This document shows positions 25,077 to 34,218 of a stretch of DNA of 64,000 bases, piece by piece. The first letter of the stretch is position 1. Every line of letters starts with the position of its first letter. The translations under genes were made by a program, and so were the position numbers. The DNA lies in the NCBI RefSeq assembly GCF_900199455.1, contig NZ_FZQR01000028.1, positions 1 to 64,000 on the forward strand, read 5' to 3'. This stretch comes from Mesorhizobium carmichaelinearum (GTDB lineage Bacteria; Pseudomonadota; Alphaproteobacteria; Rhizobiales; Rhizobiaceae). Below the pieces are notes generated by a model. The model had not been told where the DNA came from and ran no database searches. It was given only the letters and a program-made list of their open reading frames with translations.

Positions 25077-26729
25077 CTATCTGTCGGACAGCTGCCAGCG
25101 CGGATTGATCCACGGTTCCTGGTTGGACGGCGCCAGCGGCGTGCGGCCAAGAATGTGGTCGGATGCCTTCTCGCCGGTCATGATCGACGGTGCGTTGAGA
25201 TTGCCGTTGGTGACGCGCGGGAAGATCGAAGAGTCCGCGACCCGCAGACCGTCGACGCCGATGACCCGGCATTCCGGATCGACGACACTCATCAGGTCGT
25301 CGGCGCGGCCCATCTTGCAGGTGCCGCAGGGGTGGTAGGCGCTCTCGGCATGGTCGCGAATGAAGACGTCGAGATCGTCGTCCGATTGCACATGGCTGCC
25401 CGGCGAAATCTCCTGGCCGCGATAGGCGTCGAAGGCCGACTGGCCGAAGATCTCGCGGGTCAGCCGGATGCAGTGGCGGAACTCCGTCCAGTCGTCCGGA
25501 TGCGACATGTAATTGAAGCGGATCACCGGCTTCGCTTTCGGGTCCGGCGAGCGCAGCGTCACCGAGCCGCGCGACTTCGACCGCATCGGTCCGACATGCG
25601 CCTGGAAGCCATGCGACTTCGCCGCCGCCTTGCCGTCATAGCGCACCGCCGCCGGAATGAAGTGATATTGGATGTCGGGATAATCGACACCGGCGCGCGA
25701 GCGCACGAAGGCGGCCGCCTCGAAATGGTTGGTGGCGCCGAGGCCCGATTTGAAGAACAGCCACTGCGCGCCGATCAGTGCCTTGGAGAACGGGTTCAGC
25801 ACGGAATTCAGCGTGATCGGCTTGGTCGATTCCTGCTGGATATAAAGCTCCATATGGTCCTGCAGATTGCCGCCGACACCGGGCCGGTCGGCCACCACGG
25901 CGATGCCGTTTTCGCGCAAATGCTCGGCAGGCCCGATGCCGGACAGCATCAGGATTTTTGGCGAGTTGATTGACGAGGCGGCAATGATCACCTCGCGTCG
26001 CGCCTTAACGACCTGAATCTGTTTATGAGCTTCGATCTCGACGCCAACGGCGCGTTGATTCTCGATGATCACCCGGCGGGCGAAACCCTTGACCAGGCTA
26101 ACATTCTTGCGTTTGAGAGCTGGCTTCAGATAGGCCGATGCCGTCGACCAGCGACGGCCGCCGCTTATGGTCTGCTCCATCGGCCCAAAGCCTTCCTGCT
26201 TGGAGCCGTTATAGTCGTCGGTTAGTTCGAAGCCGGCCTGGCGGCCCGCTTCGACGAAGGCGCCGTAGAGTGGATTTTTGCGCGAGCCGCGCTGGACGTG
26301 CAGCGGCCCGCCGTGGCCGCGCCAGCCATCCTCGCCGCCGTCATTGTCCTCCATGCGCTTGAAATAGGGGAGCACGTCGGCGAAGCCCCAACCCGTCGCA
26401 CCTTCTTCGGCCCAGTGGTCGAAGTCGCGGGCATGGCCGCGCACATAGACCATGCCGTTGATCGAGGACGAGCCGCCGATGACCTTGCCGCGCGGCGTCG
26501 CCAGCACGCGGCCGCCGAGATGCGGCTCCGGTTCGCTGGCGAAGCCCCAGTCGTAGAGGCTCATATTGAGCGGGATCGACAGCGCCGACGGCATCTGGAT
26601 CAGCGGCCCGATATCGCTGCCGCCGAATTCGATGACGATGACCGAGTTCTTGCCGTCCTCCGACAGGCGATAGGCCATGGCCGAGCCGGCCGAGCCGGAG
26701 CCGATGATGACGAAATCCGCTTCAAGCAT
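25077..26729 (-). CDS. betA: Choline dehydrogenase BetA
   Basis: 550 residues, a GMC-family FAD oxidoreductase. It oxidises choline to betaine aldehyde at the membrane. The N-terminus DFVIIGSGSAGSAMAYRLSE binds FAD; GKVIGGSSSINGMVYVRGH is the GMC signature 1, and SSINSPKILMLSGIGP is signature 2. The C-terminal catalytic His region is AYHPCGTCKMG, and SNGN-type residues are in VTNGNLNAPSIM. Its ATG lies 8 nt inside the preceding PLP-dehydratase gene, so translation is coupled. Confidence 0.94.
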   Translation of the reverse strand: MLEADFVIIGSGSAGSAMAYRLSEDGKNSVIVIEFGGSDIGPLIQMPSALSIPLNMSLYDWGFASEPEPHLGGRVLATPRGKVIGGSSSINGMVYVRGHARDFDHWAEEGATGWGFADVLPYFKRMEDNDGGEDGWRGHGGPLHVQRGSRKNPLYGAFVEAGRQAGFELTDDYNGSKQEGFGPMEQTISGGRRWSTASAYLKPALKRKNVSLVKGFARRVIIENQRAVGVEIEAHKQIQVVKARREVIIAASSINSPKILMLSGIGPAEHLRENGIAVVADRPGVGGNLQDHMELYIQQESTKPITLNSVLNPFSKALIGAQWLFFKSGLGATNHFEAAAFVRSRAGVDYPDIQYHFIPAAVRYDGKAAAKSHGFQAHVGPMRSKSRGSVTLRSPDPKAKPVIRFNYMSHPDDWTEFRHCIRLTREIFGQSAFDAYRGQEISPGSHVQSDDDLDVFIRDHAESAYHPCGTCKMGRADDLMSVVDPECRVIGVDGLRVADSSIFPRVTNGNLNAPSIMTGEKASDHILGRTPLAPSNQEPWINPRWQLSDR

Positions 26730-27726
26730 GGTTCATATGCGCCATAAAATCGGCGAGCGAGACATTGCCGCCGGTAGCCACAATAAGGACGGTCTTACCC
26801 GCCACATTCACCTTGCCGCCAAGCAGCGCCGCCAGCGACGCCGCGCCCGATGGCTCGAGCACCAACTTCATGCGCTCGAAGGCGATCCGCATGGCTTTGC
26901 GCACCGAGGCGTCGTCGACAGTGACGCCGCGAACGCCGGCGGTCTTGACCGCCGCGAACGGCGCGTCGCCCGGTCGTCGCGACATCAGCCCGTCGCAGAT
27001 CGATTTTGGGCCGATCGGCATGGTCTCGATGCTGCCATGCGCCAGCGACGAGCCCATGCCATTGAAACCTTCCGGCTCGACGCCGATGATCTCGGTCGCG
27101 GGCGACAGATAGTGGAAGGCGAGCGAAACGCCGCCGATCAACCCGCCGCCGCCGACCGAGCAGAACAACAGATCAGCGCTGGCGTCCTTGGCCTCAAGCT
27201 GGTCGAGCGCTTCGAGGCCGGCACCCGCCTGGCCGGCGACGATCTCCGGATCGTCGAAGGGATGCAGCAAGGCCAGCCCTTCGGTCTCGGCGATCTCGCG
27301 CGCCTTGGCGGCGGCGACCTCTTCACGCGCGCGATCGCCGTGGTCGGTCAGCACGACGCGCGCGCCATAGCCCGCCGTCGCGTCGCGCTTGGCGGCCGGC
27401 GCGTCGATCGGCATGACGATGGTGACCGGAATGCCGAGCGCTTGCCCGGCAGCGGCCAGCCCTTGCGCGAAATTGCCGGAGGAATAGGCGACGACGCCCT
27501 TCCTCGCCTCGTCGGCCGAAAGCCGCTTCAGCCGCCAATAGGCGCCGCGTATCTTGAAGGATCCCGCCCATTGCAGCGATTCCGGCTTGATGAAGACGCG
27601 GGCAGCACCCGTCTCCCTGGCCAGTGCTGTCGATTCCAGCAGCGGCGTGATCTGCGTCGCCCGGGAGGTGACGGCATAGGCCTGTTTGAGATGGGCCAGC
27701 GAAGGGACGAGAAGGTCTGCCATCAT
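26722..27726 (-). CDS. PLP-dependent threonine/serine dehydratase-like protein in the bet operon
   Basis: 334 residues of the tryptophan synthase beta-like (fold type II) PLP family. The PLP lysine is in GSFKIRGAYW, the substrate-binding loop is SSGNFAQG, and the phosphate-binding glycine loop is SVGGGGLIGG. It resembles threonine ammonia-lyases and the ectoine-degradation enzyme EutB, so the substrate could be threonine, serine or hydroxyectoine; the sequence does not decide. The ATG overlaps the betC stop as ATGA. Its presence between betC and betA differs from the classical betICBA order. Confidence 0.85.
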   Translation of the reverse strand: MMADLLVPSLAHLKQAYAVTSRATQITPLLESTALARETGAARVFIKPESLQWAGSFKIRGAYWRLKRLSADEARKGVVAYSSGNFAQGLAAAGQALGIPVTIVMPIDAPAAKRDATAGYGARVVLTDHGDRAREEVAAAKAREIAETEGLALLHPFDDPEIVAGQAGAGLEALDQLEAKDASADLLFCSVGGGGLIGGVSLAFHYLSPATEIIGVEPEGFNGMGSSLAHGSIETMPIGPKSICDGLMSRRPGDAPFAAVKTAGVRGVTVDDASVRKAMRIAFERMKLVLEPSGAASLAALLGGKVNVAGKTVLIVATGGNVSLADFMAHMNHA

Positions 27727-29252
27727 TCGCCTCGCGGGAACCGTTTCTGCTCTTCGAGCACGTTGAGATCCATGTGGTTGCGCATGTAGCGTTCGGAAGC
27801 CTTCTGCAGCGGCTGGAATTCCCAGGGGTAGTGCGTGCCGTTGCGCAGCGCCGGGTAGACTACCCAGCGCCGTGCCTGGCTGGCACGCACGGCGGCGTCG
27901 AAGGCCGCCATGTCCCAGCGCGCGCGCACCTTTTCCAGGAAAGCCGCCACCAGATCCGCATGCGCCGGATCGGCGGCGAGATTGTTCAGCTCGTGTGGAT
28001 CGGATTCGATATCATAGAGTTGTGACGGGTCGATCTCGCAATGGACGAACTTGTAGCGGCCGTCGCGGATTGCCACCAACGGTGCGTTGGAGCCTTCGGC
28101 GGCATATTCCATCAGCACCGGCGCGGTGCGTGGCTTCCCATTCAGCAGCGGCAGCAGCGACTGACCGTCGGTCCATGGCGCGATCGCGCCCATGTCGATG
28201 CCGGCGAGATCGCACAGCGTCGGCGTCACGTCGAGGTTGGAGACCGGCGCCTCGATCAGGCCGGCGGGAACGCCCTTGCCGGCGATCATAAACGGCACCC
28301 GCGCCGAGCCCTCGAAGAAGCACATCTTGAACCACAGGCCACGTTCGCCGAGCATGTCGCCATGGTCCGAGCAGAACAGGATGATCGTGTCGTCGAGCAT
28401 GCGCGTGCGCTCGAGCACCGACAGCAACTCGCCGACCTTGTCATCGAGGTAGGAGATGTTGGCGAAATAGCCGCGCCGCGAGCGGCGGATCTGTTCTGCC
28501 GTGATGTCGAAACTGTCGTAGTCGGAAGCCTTGTAGAGCCGCTGCGAATGCGGATCCTGCTTGTCGTACGGGATGGAACCGATCTCTGGCTCCAGAGCCG
28601 GGCAATCCTCGTAAAGATCCCAATACCGCCGCCGCGCCACATAGGGATCGTGCGGATGGGTGAAGGAAACGGTCAGGCACCAGGGCCGGTGCGCGGCATC
28701 GTCGGAGACGCGGGCGAAGTCGTAGAGCTTCTGCACCGCGTGGAAGGCGACCTCGTCGTCATACTCCATCTGGTTCGAGATCTCGGCGACGCCGGCGCCG
28801 GTCACCGAACCCAGATTGTGATACCACCAGTCGATGCGCTCGCCAGGCTTGCGGTAGTCCGGTGTCCAGCCGAAATCGGCGGGATAGATGTCGGTGGTCA
28901 GCCGCTCCTCGAACCCATGCATCTGGTCGGGGCCGACAAAATGCATCTTGCCCGACAGCACGGTGTGGTAGCCGTCGGCGCGCAAATGATGGGCAAAGGT
29001 CGGGATCGACGAGGCGAATTCGGCGGCGTTGTCATAGACCTCGGTGCGCGATGGCAACTGGCCGCTCATGAACGAGGCGCGCCCTGGCGCGCAGAGCGGT
29101 GAGGCGGTGTAGTTGTTCTTGAATCGGGCCGAACGCGCCGCGAGCGCCTTCAGATGCGGCGCATGCAGGAAGCCTGCCGGGCCATCGGGAAAAAAAGTCC
29201 CGTTGAGCTGATCGACCATGACGATCAGGAAATTGGGCCGCTTGACTGTCAC
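27723..29252 (-). CDS. betC: Choline-sulfatase BetC
   Basis: 509 residues. It hydrolyses choline-O-sulfate to choline and sulfate, feeding BetA. Type I sulfatase features: PNFLIVMVDQLN with the metal Asp, SPLCAPGRASFMSG with the CxPxR formylglycine site, GKMHFVGPDQ, and the second metal site FCSDHGDMLGERGLW. The C-terminus WEFQPLQKASERYMRN is the choline-sulfatase-specific tail. Activity needs formylglycine modification by another enzyme, not encoded here. The GTG start overlaps the betI stop as GTGA. Confidence 0.95.
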   Translation of the reverse strand: MTVKRPNFLIVMVDQLNGTFFPDGPAGFLHAPHLKALAARSARFKNNYTASPLCAPGRASFMSGQLPSRTEVYDNAAEFASSIPTFAHHLRADGYHTVLSGKMHFVGPDQMHGFEERLTTDIYPADFGWTPDYRKPGERIDWWYHNLGSVTGAGVAEISNQMEYDDEVAFHAVQKLYDFARVSDDAAHRPWCLTVSFTHPHDPYVARRRYWDLYEDCPALEPEIGSIPYDKQDPHSQRLYKASDYDSFDITAEQIRRSRRGYFANISYLDDKVGELLSVLERTRMLDDTIILFCSDHGDMLGERGLWFKMCFFEGSARVPFMIAGKGVPAGLIEAPVSNLDVTPTLCDLAGIDMGAIAPWTDGQSLLPLLNGKPRTAPVLMEYAAEGSNAPLVAIRDGRYKFVHCEIDPSQLYDIESDPHELNNLAADPAHADLVAAFLEKVRARWDMAAFDAAVRASQARRWVVYPALRNGTHYPWEFQPLQKASERYMRNHMDLNVLEEQKRFPRGE

Positions 29253-29839
29253 TGTTTGTGCCGCTCGCCGAGTTTGGTTTCGAGATAGTCCTCGACCAGC
29301 GCGATCGCGGTCGCGGCGTCGGGCACGCCGTCCTTCAGCGCACGCCTGATGTAGAGCCCGTCGATCATCGCCGCTGTCGCTTCGGCGGCACGGTCGGCCT
29401 CGGCCCTGGGCAGGATGCCGGCCAGCCCGCTCATCAGATTCGAATGCAGCCGTCTTGCATAGACCCTGAGCAACCGGCGCAAAGCCGATGATTTCTGCGC
29501 CTCGACATAGAAGGCGAGCCAGGCAGCAATGGTTTCCGGCTGGAATTGGAGATCGGAGAAATTGACGGCTACAACGGCGGAGACGCGCTGACGAGGAGTC
29601 GTCGCGGAACCAAGGGCGCGAAGTGTGTCCGCGGTCAGCTCGGCCAAGATGTGGCGCATCGTCGCCAGCAGCAATTCGTCCTTGGCGCCGAAATAATGAT
29701 GGGCAAGTGCGGAGGACACACCGGCGCGGCCGGCTATCTCGGACATGGTCACGTCCAAAGAACCGCGCTCGCCGATCGCAGAGATCGTCGCGTCGATGAG
29801 CGCCTTGCGGCGCAGTGGCTCCATTCCGACTTTCGGCAT
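29249..29839 (-). CDS. betI: TetR-family repressor BetI
   Basis: 196 residues. The N-terminal helix-turn-helix (RRKALIDATISAIGERGSLDVTMSEIAGRAGVSSALAHHYFG) is highly characteristic of BetI, the choline-responsive repressor of glycine betaine synthesis. The C-terminal ligand domain includes FYVEAQKSSALRRLLRVYARRL and MIDGLYIRRAL. It is first in the operon and presumably binds the palindrome at 29874-29887, derepressing when choline accumulates. Confidence 0.94.
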   Translation of the reverse strand: MPKVGMEPLRRKALIDATISAIGERGSLDVTMSEIAGRAGVSSALAHHYFGAKDELLLATMRHILAELTADTLRALGSATTPRQRVSAVVAVNFSDLQFQPETIAAWLAFYVEAQKSSALRRLLRVYARRLHSNLMSGLAGILPRAEADRAAEATAAMIDGLYIRRALKDGVPDAATAIALVEDYLETKLGERHKQ

Positions 29840-29873
29840 GCTGTTCCCGATTTATGCGCGGAGATTATTTTTT

Positions 29874-29887
29874 ATTGACGGGTCAAT
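29874..29887. promoter_or_regulatory. Probable BetI operator
   Basis: A perfect 14-bp dyad, ATTGAC-GG-GTCAAT, 35 bp upstream of betI, flanked by AT-rich sequence (TTTTTT on the left, TCAACAAAAAA on the right). A single dyad at this position in front of an autoregulated TetR repressor operon is the expected operator. The similarity to known BetI sites (inverted repeats with TTGA and TCAA arms) supports it. Confidence 0.7.
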
Positions 29888-30039
29888 CAACAAAAAATCG
29901 ACACGACCACGACCTGTACCAAGCGATTGTCGGCTTGCGGCCCTTCACGGCCTGGGTGAGAATGTTTACATTTGAACAATAAAGGCGAAGTGCGCCATGA
30001 GCCTGGTATGCTAGGCTGGCGCCAAGGATGGAGACCGCC

Positions 30040-31206
30040 ATGACCGCATGCATCGTCGGCTGGGCGCATTCGCGCTTCGGCAAGCTCGAGGGCGAGACGC
30101 TCGAAAACCTGATCGTCAAGGTCGCGACGGACGCGCTCGACCATGCCGGCATCGGCCCGGACGAAGTCGACGAGATCGTGCTTGGCCATTTCAACGCCGG
30201 CTTTTCGGCACAGGATTTCACCGCCAGCCTGGTGCTTCAGGCCGACGACCGGCTGCGCTTCAAGCCGGCGACGCGTGTCGAAAATGCTTGCGCCACCGGA
30301 TCGGCGGCGGTCCGGCAAGGCATCCGCGCTATCGACGCCAACGCGGCCCGCATCGTGCTGGTGGTCGGCGCCGAACAGATGACGACGACGCCCGGTCCGG
30401 AAATCGGCAAGAACCTGCTGAAAGCGTCCTATCTGCCCGAGGACGGCGAGACGCCTGCGGGCTTCGCTGGCGTCTTCGGCAAGATCGCGCAGGCCTATTT
30501 CCAGCGCTATGGCGACCAGTCCGATGCGCTCGCCATGATCGCCGCCAAGAACCACAAGAACGGCGTCGACAACCCCTATGCGCAGATGCGCAAGGATTTC
30601 GGCTATGAATTCTGCCGGCAAGAGAGCGAGAAGAATCCCTTCGTCGCTGGCCCGCTGAAGCGCACCGACTGTTCGCTGGTCTCCGACGGTGCTGCGGCTC
30701 TGATCCTTGCCGACACGGCAACAGCGCTGAAGATGCGCCGTGCGGTCGCCTTCCGCGCCAACGAGCATGTGCAGGATTTTCTGCCAATGTCGAAGCGCGA
30801 CATCCTGTCCTTCGAAGGCTGCGAGCAGGCCTGGACCCGGGCGCTGAAGAACGCCGGCGTGACGCTCGACGATCTGTCCTTCGTCGAGACGCATGACTGC
30901 TTCACCATTGCCGAGCTGATCGAATACGAGGCGATGGGCCTGGCCAAGCCGGGCGAGGGCGCCAAACTGGCGCTGGACGGCACGACAGCAAAGGACGGCC
31001 GCCTGCCGGTCAATCCCTCCGGTGGGCTCAAGGCCAAGGGCCATCCGATCGGCGCCACCGGCGTCTCCATGCATGTCTTGACCGCCATGCAGCTTGTCGG
31101 CGAAGCCGGCGGCATCCAGGTGCCGGGCGCGAAGCTTGGCGGCATCTTCAACATGGGTGGGGCTGCGGTCGCCAACTACGTTTCCATTCTCGACCGGATC
31201 AGGTAA
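30040..31206 (+). CDS. SCP2-type thiolase (acetyl-CoA acetyltransferase family)
   Basis: 388 residues from the ATG at 30040, with GGAG 5 nt upstream. It has the thiolase fold with a nucleophilic Cys in VENACATGSAAV, a His in THDCFTIAE, and GGLKAKGHPIGATG with the second His. This is the sterol-carrier-protein-x-type thiolase subgroup, which cleaves or forms 3-ketoacyl-CoA, often with branched or bulky substrates. The N-terminus TACIVGWAHSRFGKLEG is also typical. It is followed after 27 bp by the asparaginase gene, probably one transcript. Confidence 0.88.
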   Translation: MTACIVGWAHSRFGKLEGETLENLIVKVATDALDHAGIGPDEVDEIVLGHFNAGFSAQDFTASLVLQADDRLRFKPATRVENACATGSAAVRQGIRAIDANAARIVLVVGAEQMTTTPGPEIGKNLLKASYLPEDGETPAGFAGVFGKIAQAYFQRYGDQSDALAMIAAKNHKNGVDNPYAQMRKDFGYEFCRQESEKNPFVAGPLKRTDCSLVSDGAAALILADTATALKMRRAVAFRANEHVQDFLPMSKRDILSFEGCEQAWTRALKNAGVTLDDLSFVETHDCFTIAELIEYEAMGLAKPGEGAKLALDGTTAKDGRLPVNPSGGLKAKGHPIGATGVSMHVLTAMQLVGEAGGIQVPGAKLGGIFNMGGAAVANYVSILDRIR

Positions 31207-31233
31207 ACCGCCCCAGCATTCGTTGGAGGTGGC

Positions 31234-32238
31234 ATGGCAAATCCGGTTCTGATCGAGGTTCTGCGCGGCACGATCGTCGAGAGTGTGCATCGCGGTGCCG
31301 TCGCTGTCTTCGATGCCGACGGCAAGCCGGTCCTGGAGATCGGCGACACCTCGAAGCCTGTGTTTCCGCGCTCGGCGGTCAAGGCCATCCAGGCCTTGCC
31401 GCTGGTCGAAACGGGTGCTGCCGATGCCTACGGCTTCGGCAACCGCGAGCTGGCGCTGGCCTGTGCCTCGCATTCGGGCGAGCCGGCGCATGTCGAACTG
31501 GCGCGCTCCATGCTGGCCAAGGCCGGGTTGGACAAGTCAGCGCTTGAATGCGGCGCGCATTGGCCTTCAAACCACGACGCCGAGATTGCACTCGCCCGCA
31601 CTGGCGATTTGCCCAATGCGCTGCACAACAACTGCTCAGGTAAGCATTCCGGCTTCCTCTGCACCTGCGTCCACTCCGGCATTGCGCACCGCGGCTACGT
31701 CAAGGCGGGCCACGGCCTGCAGGAGATGCTGCGCGACGCCATGCAATCGGTCACCGGCGCTGTCCATGGCGCCGATGAGCGGGCAACCGATGGCTGCTCG
31801 ATCCCGACCTATGCGGTGCCACTCAGAAGTTTCGCGCTGGGCTTTGCCCGCATGGCGACGACAAACGGTTTTGGTCCAGAGCGCGCGAAGGCCGCGAAGC
31901 GCTTACTCTCCGCCTGCATGGCAGAGCCCTTCTTTGTCGCCGGCACCGGCCGCGCCGATGTCGCCTTGATGGAGGTCGCACCGAGCCGGATTTTTGCGAA
32001 AGGCGGCGCCGAAGGTGTCCACTGCAGCGCGATACCTGAACTTGGCCTCGGCATCGCGATCAAATGCGATGATGGCGCCGGCCGCGCTGGCGAGGCCATG
32101 GCTGCCGCCGTCCTTGCCAGGCTGTTGCGTGCCGACGAGGCGGTGGCGGCGAAGCTCATCGAACTGGCGAACGCGCCGATTGAAAGCCGGATCGGCGCCA
32201 AGGTTGGGGCGCTGAGGCCGACACCAGCCTTGAATTGA
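31234..32238 (+). CDS. ReAV-type (rhizobial, zinc-binding) L-asparaginase
   Basis: 334 residues of the rhizobial asparaginase family (PF06089), unrelated to E. coli AnsA/AnsB. It hydrolyses asparagine to aspartate and ammonia. The tandem Ser-Lys catalytic residues are visible as FPRSAVKAIQALP (Ser47, Lys50), Ser79 in ACASHSGE, and the zinc ligand region NNCSGKHSG (Cys134, Lys137) with DGCSIPTYAVP (Cys188). These are offset by one from the residues described for Rhizobium etli ReAV (Ser48, Lys51, Ser80, Cys135, Lys138, Cys189, from memory). GGAGG precedes the ATG. Confidence 0.9.
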   Translation: MANPVLIEVLRGTIVESVHRGAVAVFDADGKPVLEIGDTSKPVFPRSAVKAIQALPLVETGAADAYGFGNRELALACASHSGEPAHVELARSMLAKAGLDKSALECGAHWPSNHDAEIALARTGDLPNALHNNCSGKHSGFLCTCVHSGIAHRGYVKAGHGLQEMLRDAMQSVTGAVHGADERATDGCSIPTYAVPLRSFALGFARMATTNGFGPERAKAAKRLLSACMAEPFFVAGTGRADVALMEVAPSRIFAKGGAEGVHCSAIPELGLGIAIKCDDGAGRAGEAMAAAVLARLLRADEAVAAKLIELANAPIESRIGAKVGALRPTPALN

Positions 32239-32247
32239 AAACTGCCC

Positions 32248-33624
32248 TCAACTGACGCGGTTGCGCTCGACCGTCAGATGCGCAAAGCCGCTGTTGCTTA
32301 ACTGAGTCAGGTCTGACGTCACCGGCTCGGCCCATCGCTGGCCGATGACGGCGCCGTTCAACGCGCCATCGATGACATTGTCGGAGATGACGGCCGTGCC
32401 GGCGCCCTCGACCACGCTGACGACTATGCCGGTGCCCGCCTTGCGGATGATGTTGCCGGTGGCTACCACATTGCGCAGATACGGCCCCCAGCCGATCGAC
32501 ATGCCGTAGAGCGGCGCATTCTCGATGACATTGTTGGAGGCGATGGTGTCGGCCTCGACGGCGATACCGACGCCGAAGCCGGGCGGATCGGCGGTGTAGG
32601 GGCCGCTGGTCGACAGATTGCGCACGATGTTGCCGGAGCAGACACCCATGCGACCGCCTTCGTTGAAGTTGACGATCGAGATGCCGTTGGCCGCGCCGTC
32701 GACGATGTTGTTGCTGATGACGGCGCCCTCGAAGGAGAATTCGGAATAGACCGCGGTCTCGCCCGAGCGCGAGCAGGTGTTGCCTGAAATCTGCAGATTG
32801 CTGGAACTGTTGGCACGGATCGCCGAGAAAGCGCAGTCCGAAACGACGTTGCCCGAAATGATGACGTTGCCGGCGCGGAAGGCATTGATGCCATTGCCGT
32901 TCTGGCCGGTCCCGCCGCTGCGCGCGCCGATGCGTTCGACACGGTTGCCGGTAACCATCGTGCCGTCTTCGGCCGCCTGCCAGCGATGCACCAGGATGCC
33001 GCCATTAGCGCAGTCCGAAACGGTGTTGCCTGTGACCGCCAGTCCAGCCGCCTCGACCGAATAGATGCCGGCGTCGGCCGCGCCCGATATGTCGGAGCGT
33101 TCGATACGGCCCGCCGCGTGTTCCAGCGCCAGCCCGTTCTTGCCGCTGCCGGTTATCTGGCAATTGTCGACAACGAGATGGCCGACCCGGCGCAGTTCGA
33201 GCAGCCCTTGCGCATAGTCGCCCATCGAGCGGTTCGAACCGTCGAAGACCAGCCCGCTGAGTTCGATATGGTCGGCCTGTTCGGCCATGAAGAGGTGACC
33301 GTCGCCGCCATAGACGATCCGCGTGGCCCCCGGCACTCCGGAAAGACGCGCACGGCTGGGCAGCGAGAGATTGGACACCACATAGGTGCCCGCCGGCAGG
33401 AACACCGGTATGTCGCGATCGTTCGCGTCACGCAGCAGCTTGGCGAAGGCCTTGCTCTGGTCGTCGAATGTGCCGGGCTGCACGCCAAGTTCGGTGGCAT
33501 TGATCGAGCCACGCATCGAGGCTTTTTCGATACCGGTCAGGCTGGCTGCCGCCGCCTTGCCGAGCGCGAGACCCATGACGGCAAAGCCGGCGGTTCCAGT
33601 CAGCAGCGTTCGTCTGTTCAACAT
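32248..33624 (-). CDS. Tat-exported parallel beta-helix protein (TIGR03808-like)
   Basis: 458 residues. The N-terminus MLNRRTLLTGTAGFAVMGLALG is a twin-arginine signal. Residues 40-130 carry a pectate-lyase-like entry (DDQSKAFAKLLRDANDRDIPVFLPAGTYVVSNL); the rest is built of NxVxxxxxxGI-type repeats (ISGNVVSDCAFSAIRANS, ISGNTCSRSGETAVY, ISNNIVDGAANGISI), a right-handed beta-helix. The family is described as a Tat-translocated repetitive protein of alphaproteobacteria; its role, probably glycan-related, is unknown. Convergent with the asparaginase gene, 9 bp apart. Confidence 0.88.
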   Translation of the reverse strand: MLNRRTLLTGTAGFAVMGLALGKAAAASLTGIEKASMRGSINATELGVQPGTFDDQSKAFAKLLRDANDRDIPVFLPAGTYVVSNLSLPSRARLSGVPGATRIVYGGDGHLFMAEQADHIELSGLVFDGSNRSMGDYAQGLLELRRVGHLVVDNCQITGSGKNGLALEHAAGRIERSDISGAADAGIYSVEAAGLAVTGNTVSDCANGGILVHRWQAAEDGTMVTGNRVERIGARSGGTGQNGNGINAFRAGNVIISGNVVSDCAFSAIRANSSSNLQISGNTCSRSGETAVYSEFSFEGAVISNNIVDGAANGISIVNFNEGGRMGVCSGNIVRNLSTSGPYTADPPGFGVGIAVEADTIASNNVIENAPLYGMSIGWGPYLRNVVATGNIIRKAGTGIVVSVVEGAGTAVISDNVIDGALNGAVIGQRWAEPVTSDLTQLSNSGFAHLTVERNRVS

Positions 33625-33744
33625 CGGCACAGAATCCCAGGGTTCAGCCGTGACAGCGCAGGAATCGTGCCAGACTTTGTGTTCTCCTTCGCGCGGTATC
33701 GACAATGGCTTGTCGAGCCGCCGCTTGGCGCCTAAGTTCAGGCA

Positions 33745-34218
33745 ATGAGCAGAGCTTTTACCCGCGAAGAAGACAGCGAGAATGCCATTGCTGGTGTTGG
33801 TGAGCGGCCGATCAGCACGCACCGCAATCTCGTGACCGAGCGCGGCCTGGCGCAGATCGAAGACAATCTGGCCGATCTGCGCGATATTCTGGCGAAAGCC
33901 GAGAAGAAAGCTGACCGCGAGCGCATCGCGGTCGTGTCGCGGGATTTGCGCTATTGGACCGCCCGGCGCGAAAACGCCGAGCTTTCCGTACCGGAACCCG
34001 GCAGCGACGTCGTCCGCTTCGGCATGGGCGTCACGCTGGAGGGCGATGACGGCAAGAAGGTGCACTGGAAGATCGTCGGCGAGGACGAGGCCGATCCCAC
34101 CAAGGGCAGCATTTCGCATGTTTCGCCGATGGCCGTCGCCTTGTTCGGCAAGAAGGTCGGCGATGTGGCTGCGGTCAACGGCAAGGAATGGGAAATCGTC
34201 AAGCTGTCAGAGAGCTAA
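33745..34218 (+). CDS. GreA/GreB-family transcription factor, divergent
   Basis: 157 residues. The N-terminal half is a helical hairpin (LAQIEDNLADLRDILAKAEKKADRERIAVVSRDLRYWTARRENAEL); the C-terminal half is the FKBP-like domain of Gre factors (VRFGMGVTLEGDDGKKVHWKIVGEDEADPTKGSISHVSPMAVALFGKKVGD). The usual acidic tip DLKENAEY between the helices is not recognisable, so it may bind RNA polymerase without stimulating transcript cleavage. It has a 4-nt convergent overlap with the toxin gene. Confidence 0.82.
   Translation: MSRAFTREEDSENAIAGVGERPISTHRNLVTERGLAQIEDNLADLRDILAKAEKKADRERIAVVSRDLRYWTARRENAELSVPEPGSDVVRFGMGVTLEGDDGKKVHWKIVGEDEADPTKGSISHVSPMAVALFGKKVGDVAAVNGKEWEIVKLSES

Noticed and set aside
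23523..25973. An 816-residue + strand open frame opposite betB and betA
   Set aside because: It has no domain, is Arg/Asp/Gly-rich and lies antisense to two clear dehydrogenase genes, typical of GC-rich shadow frames.
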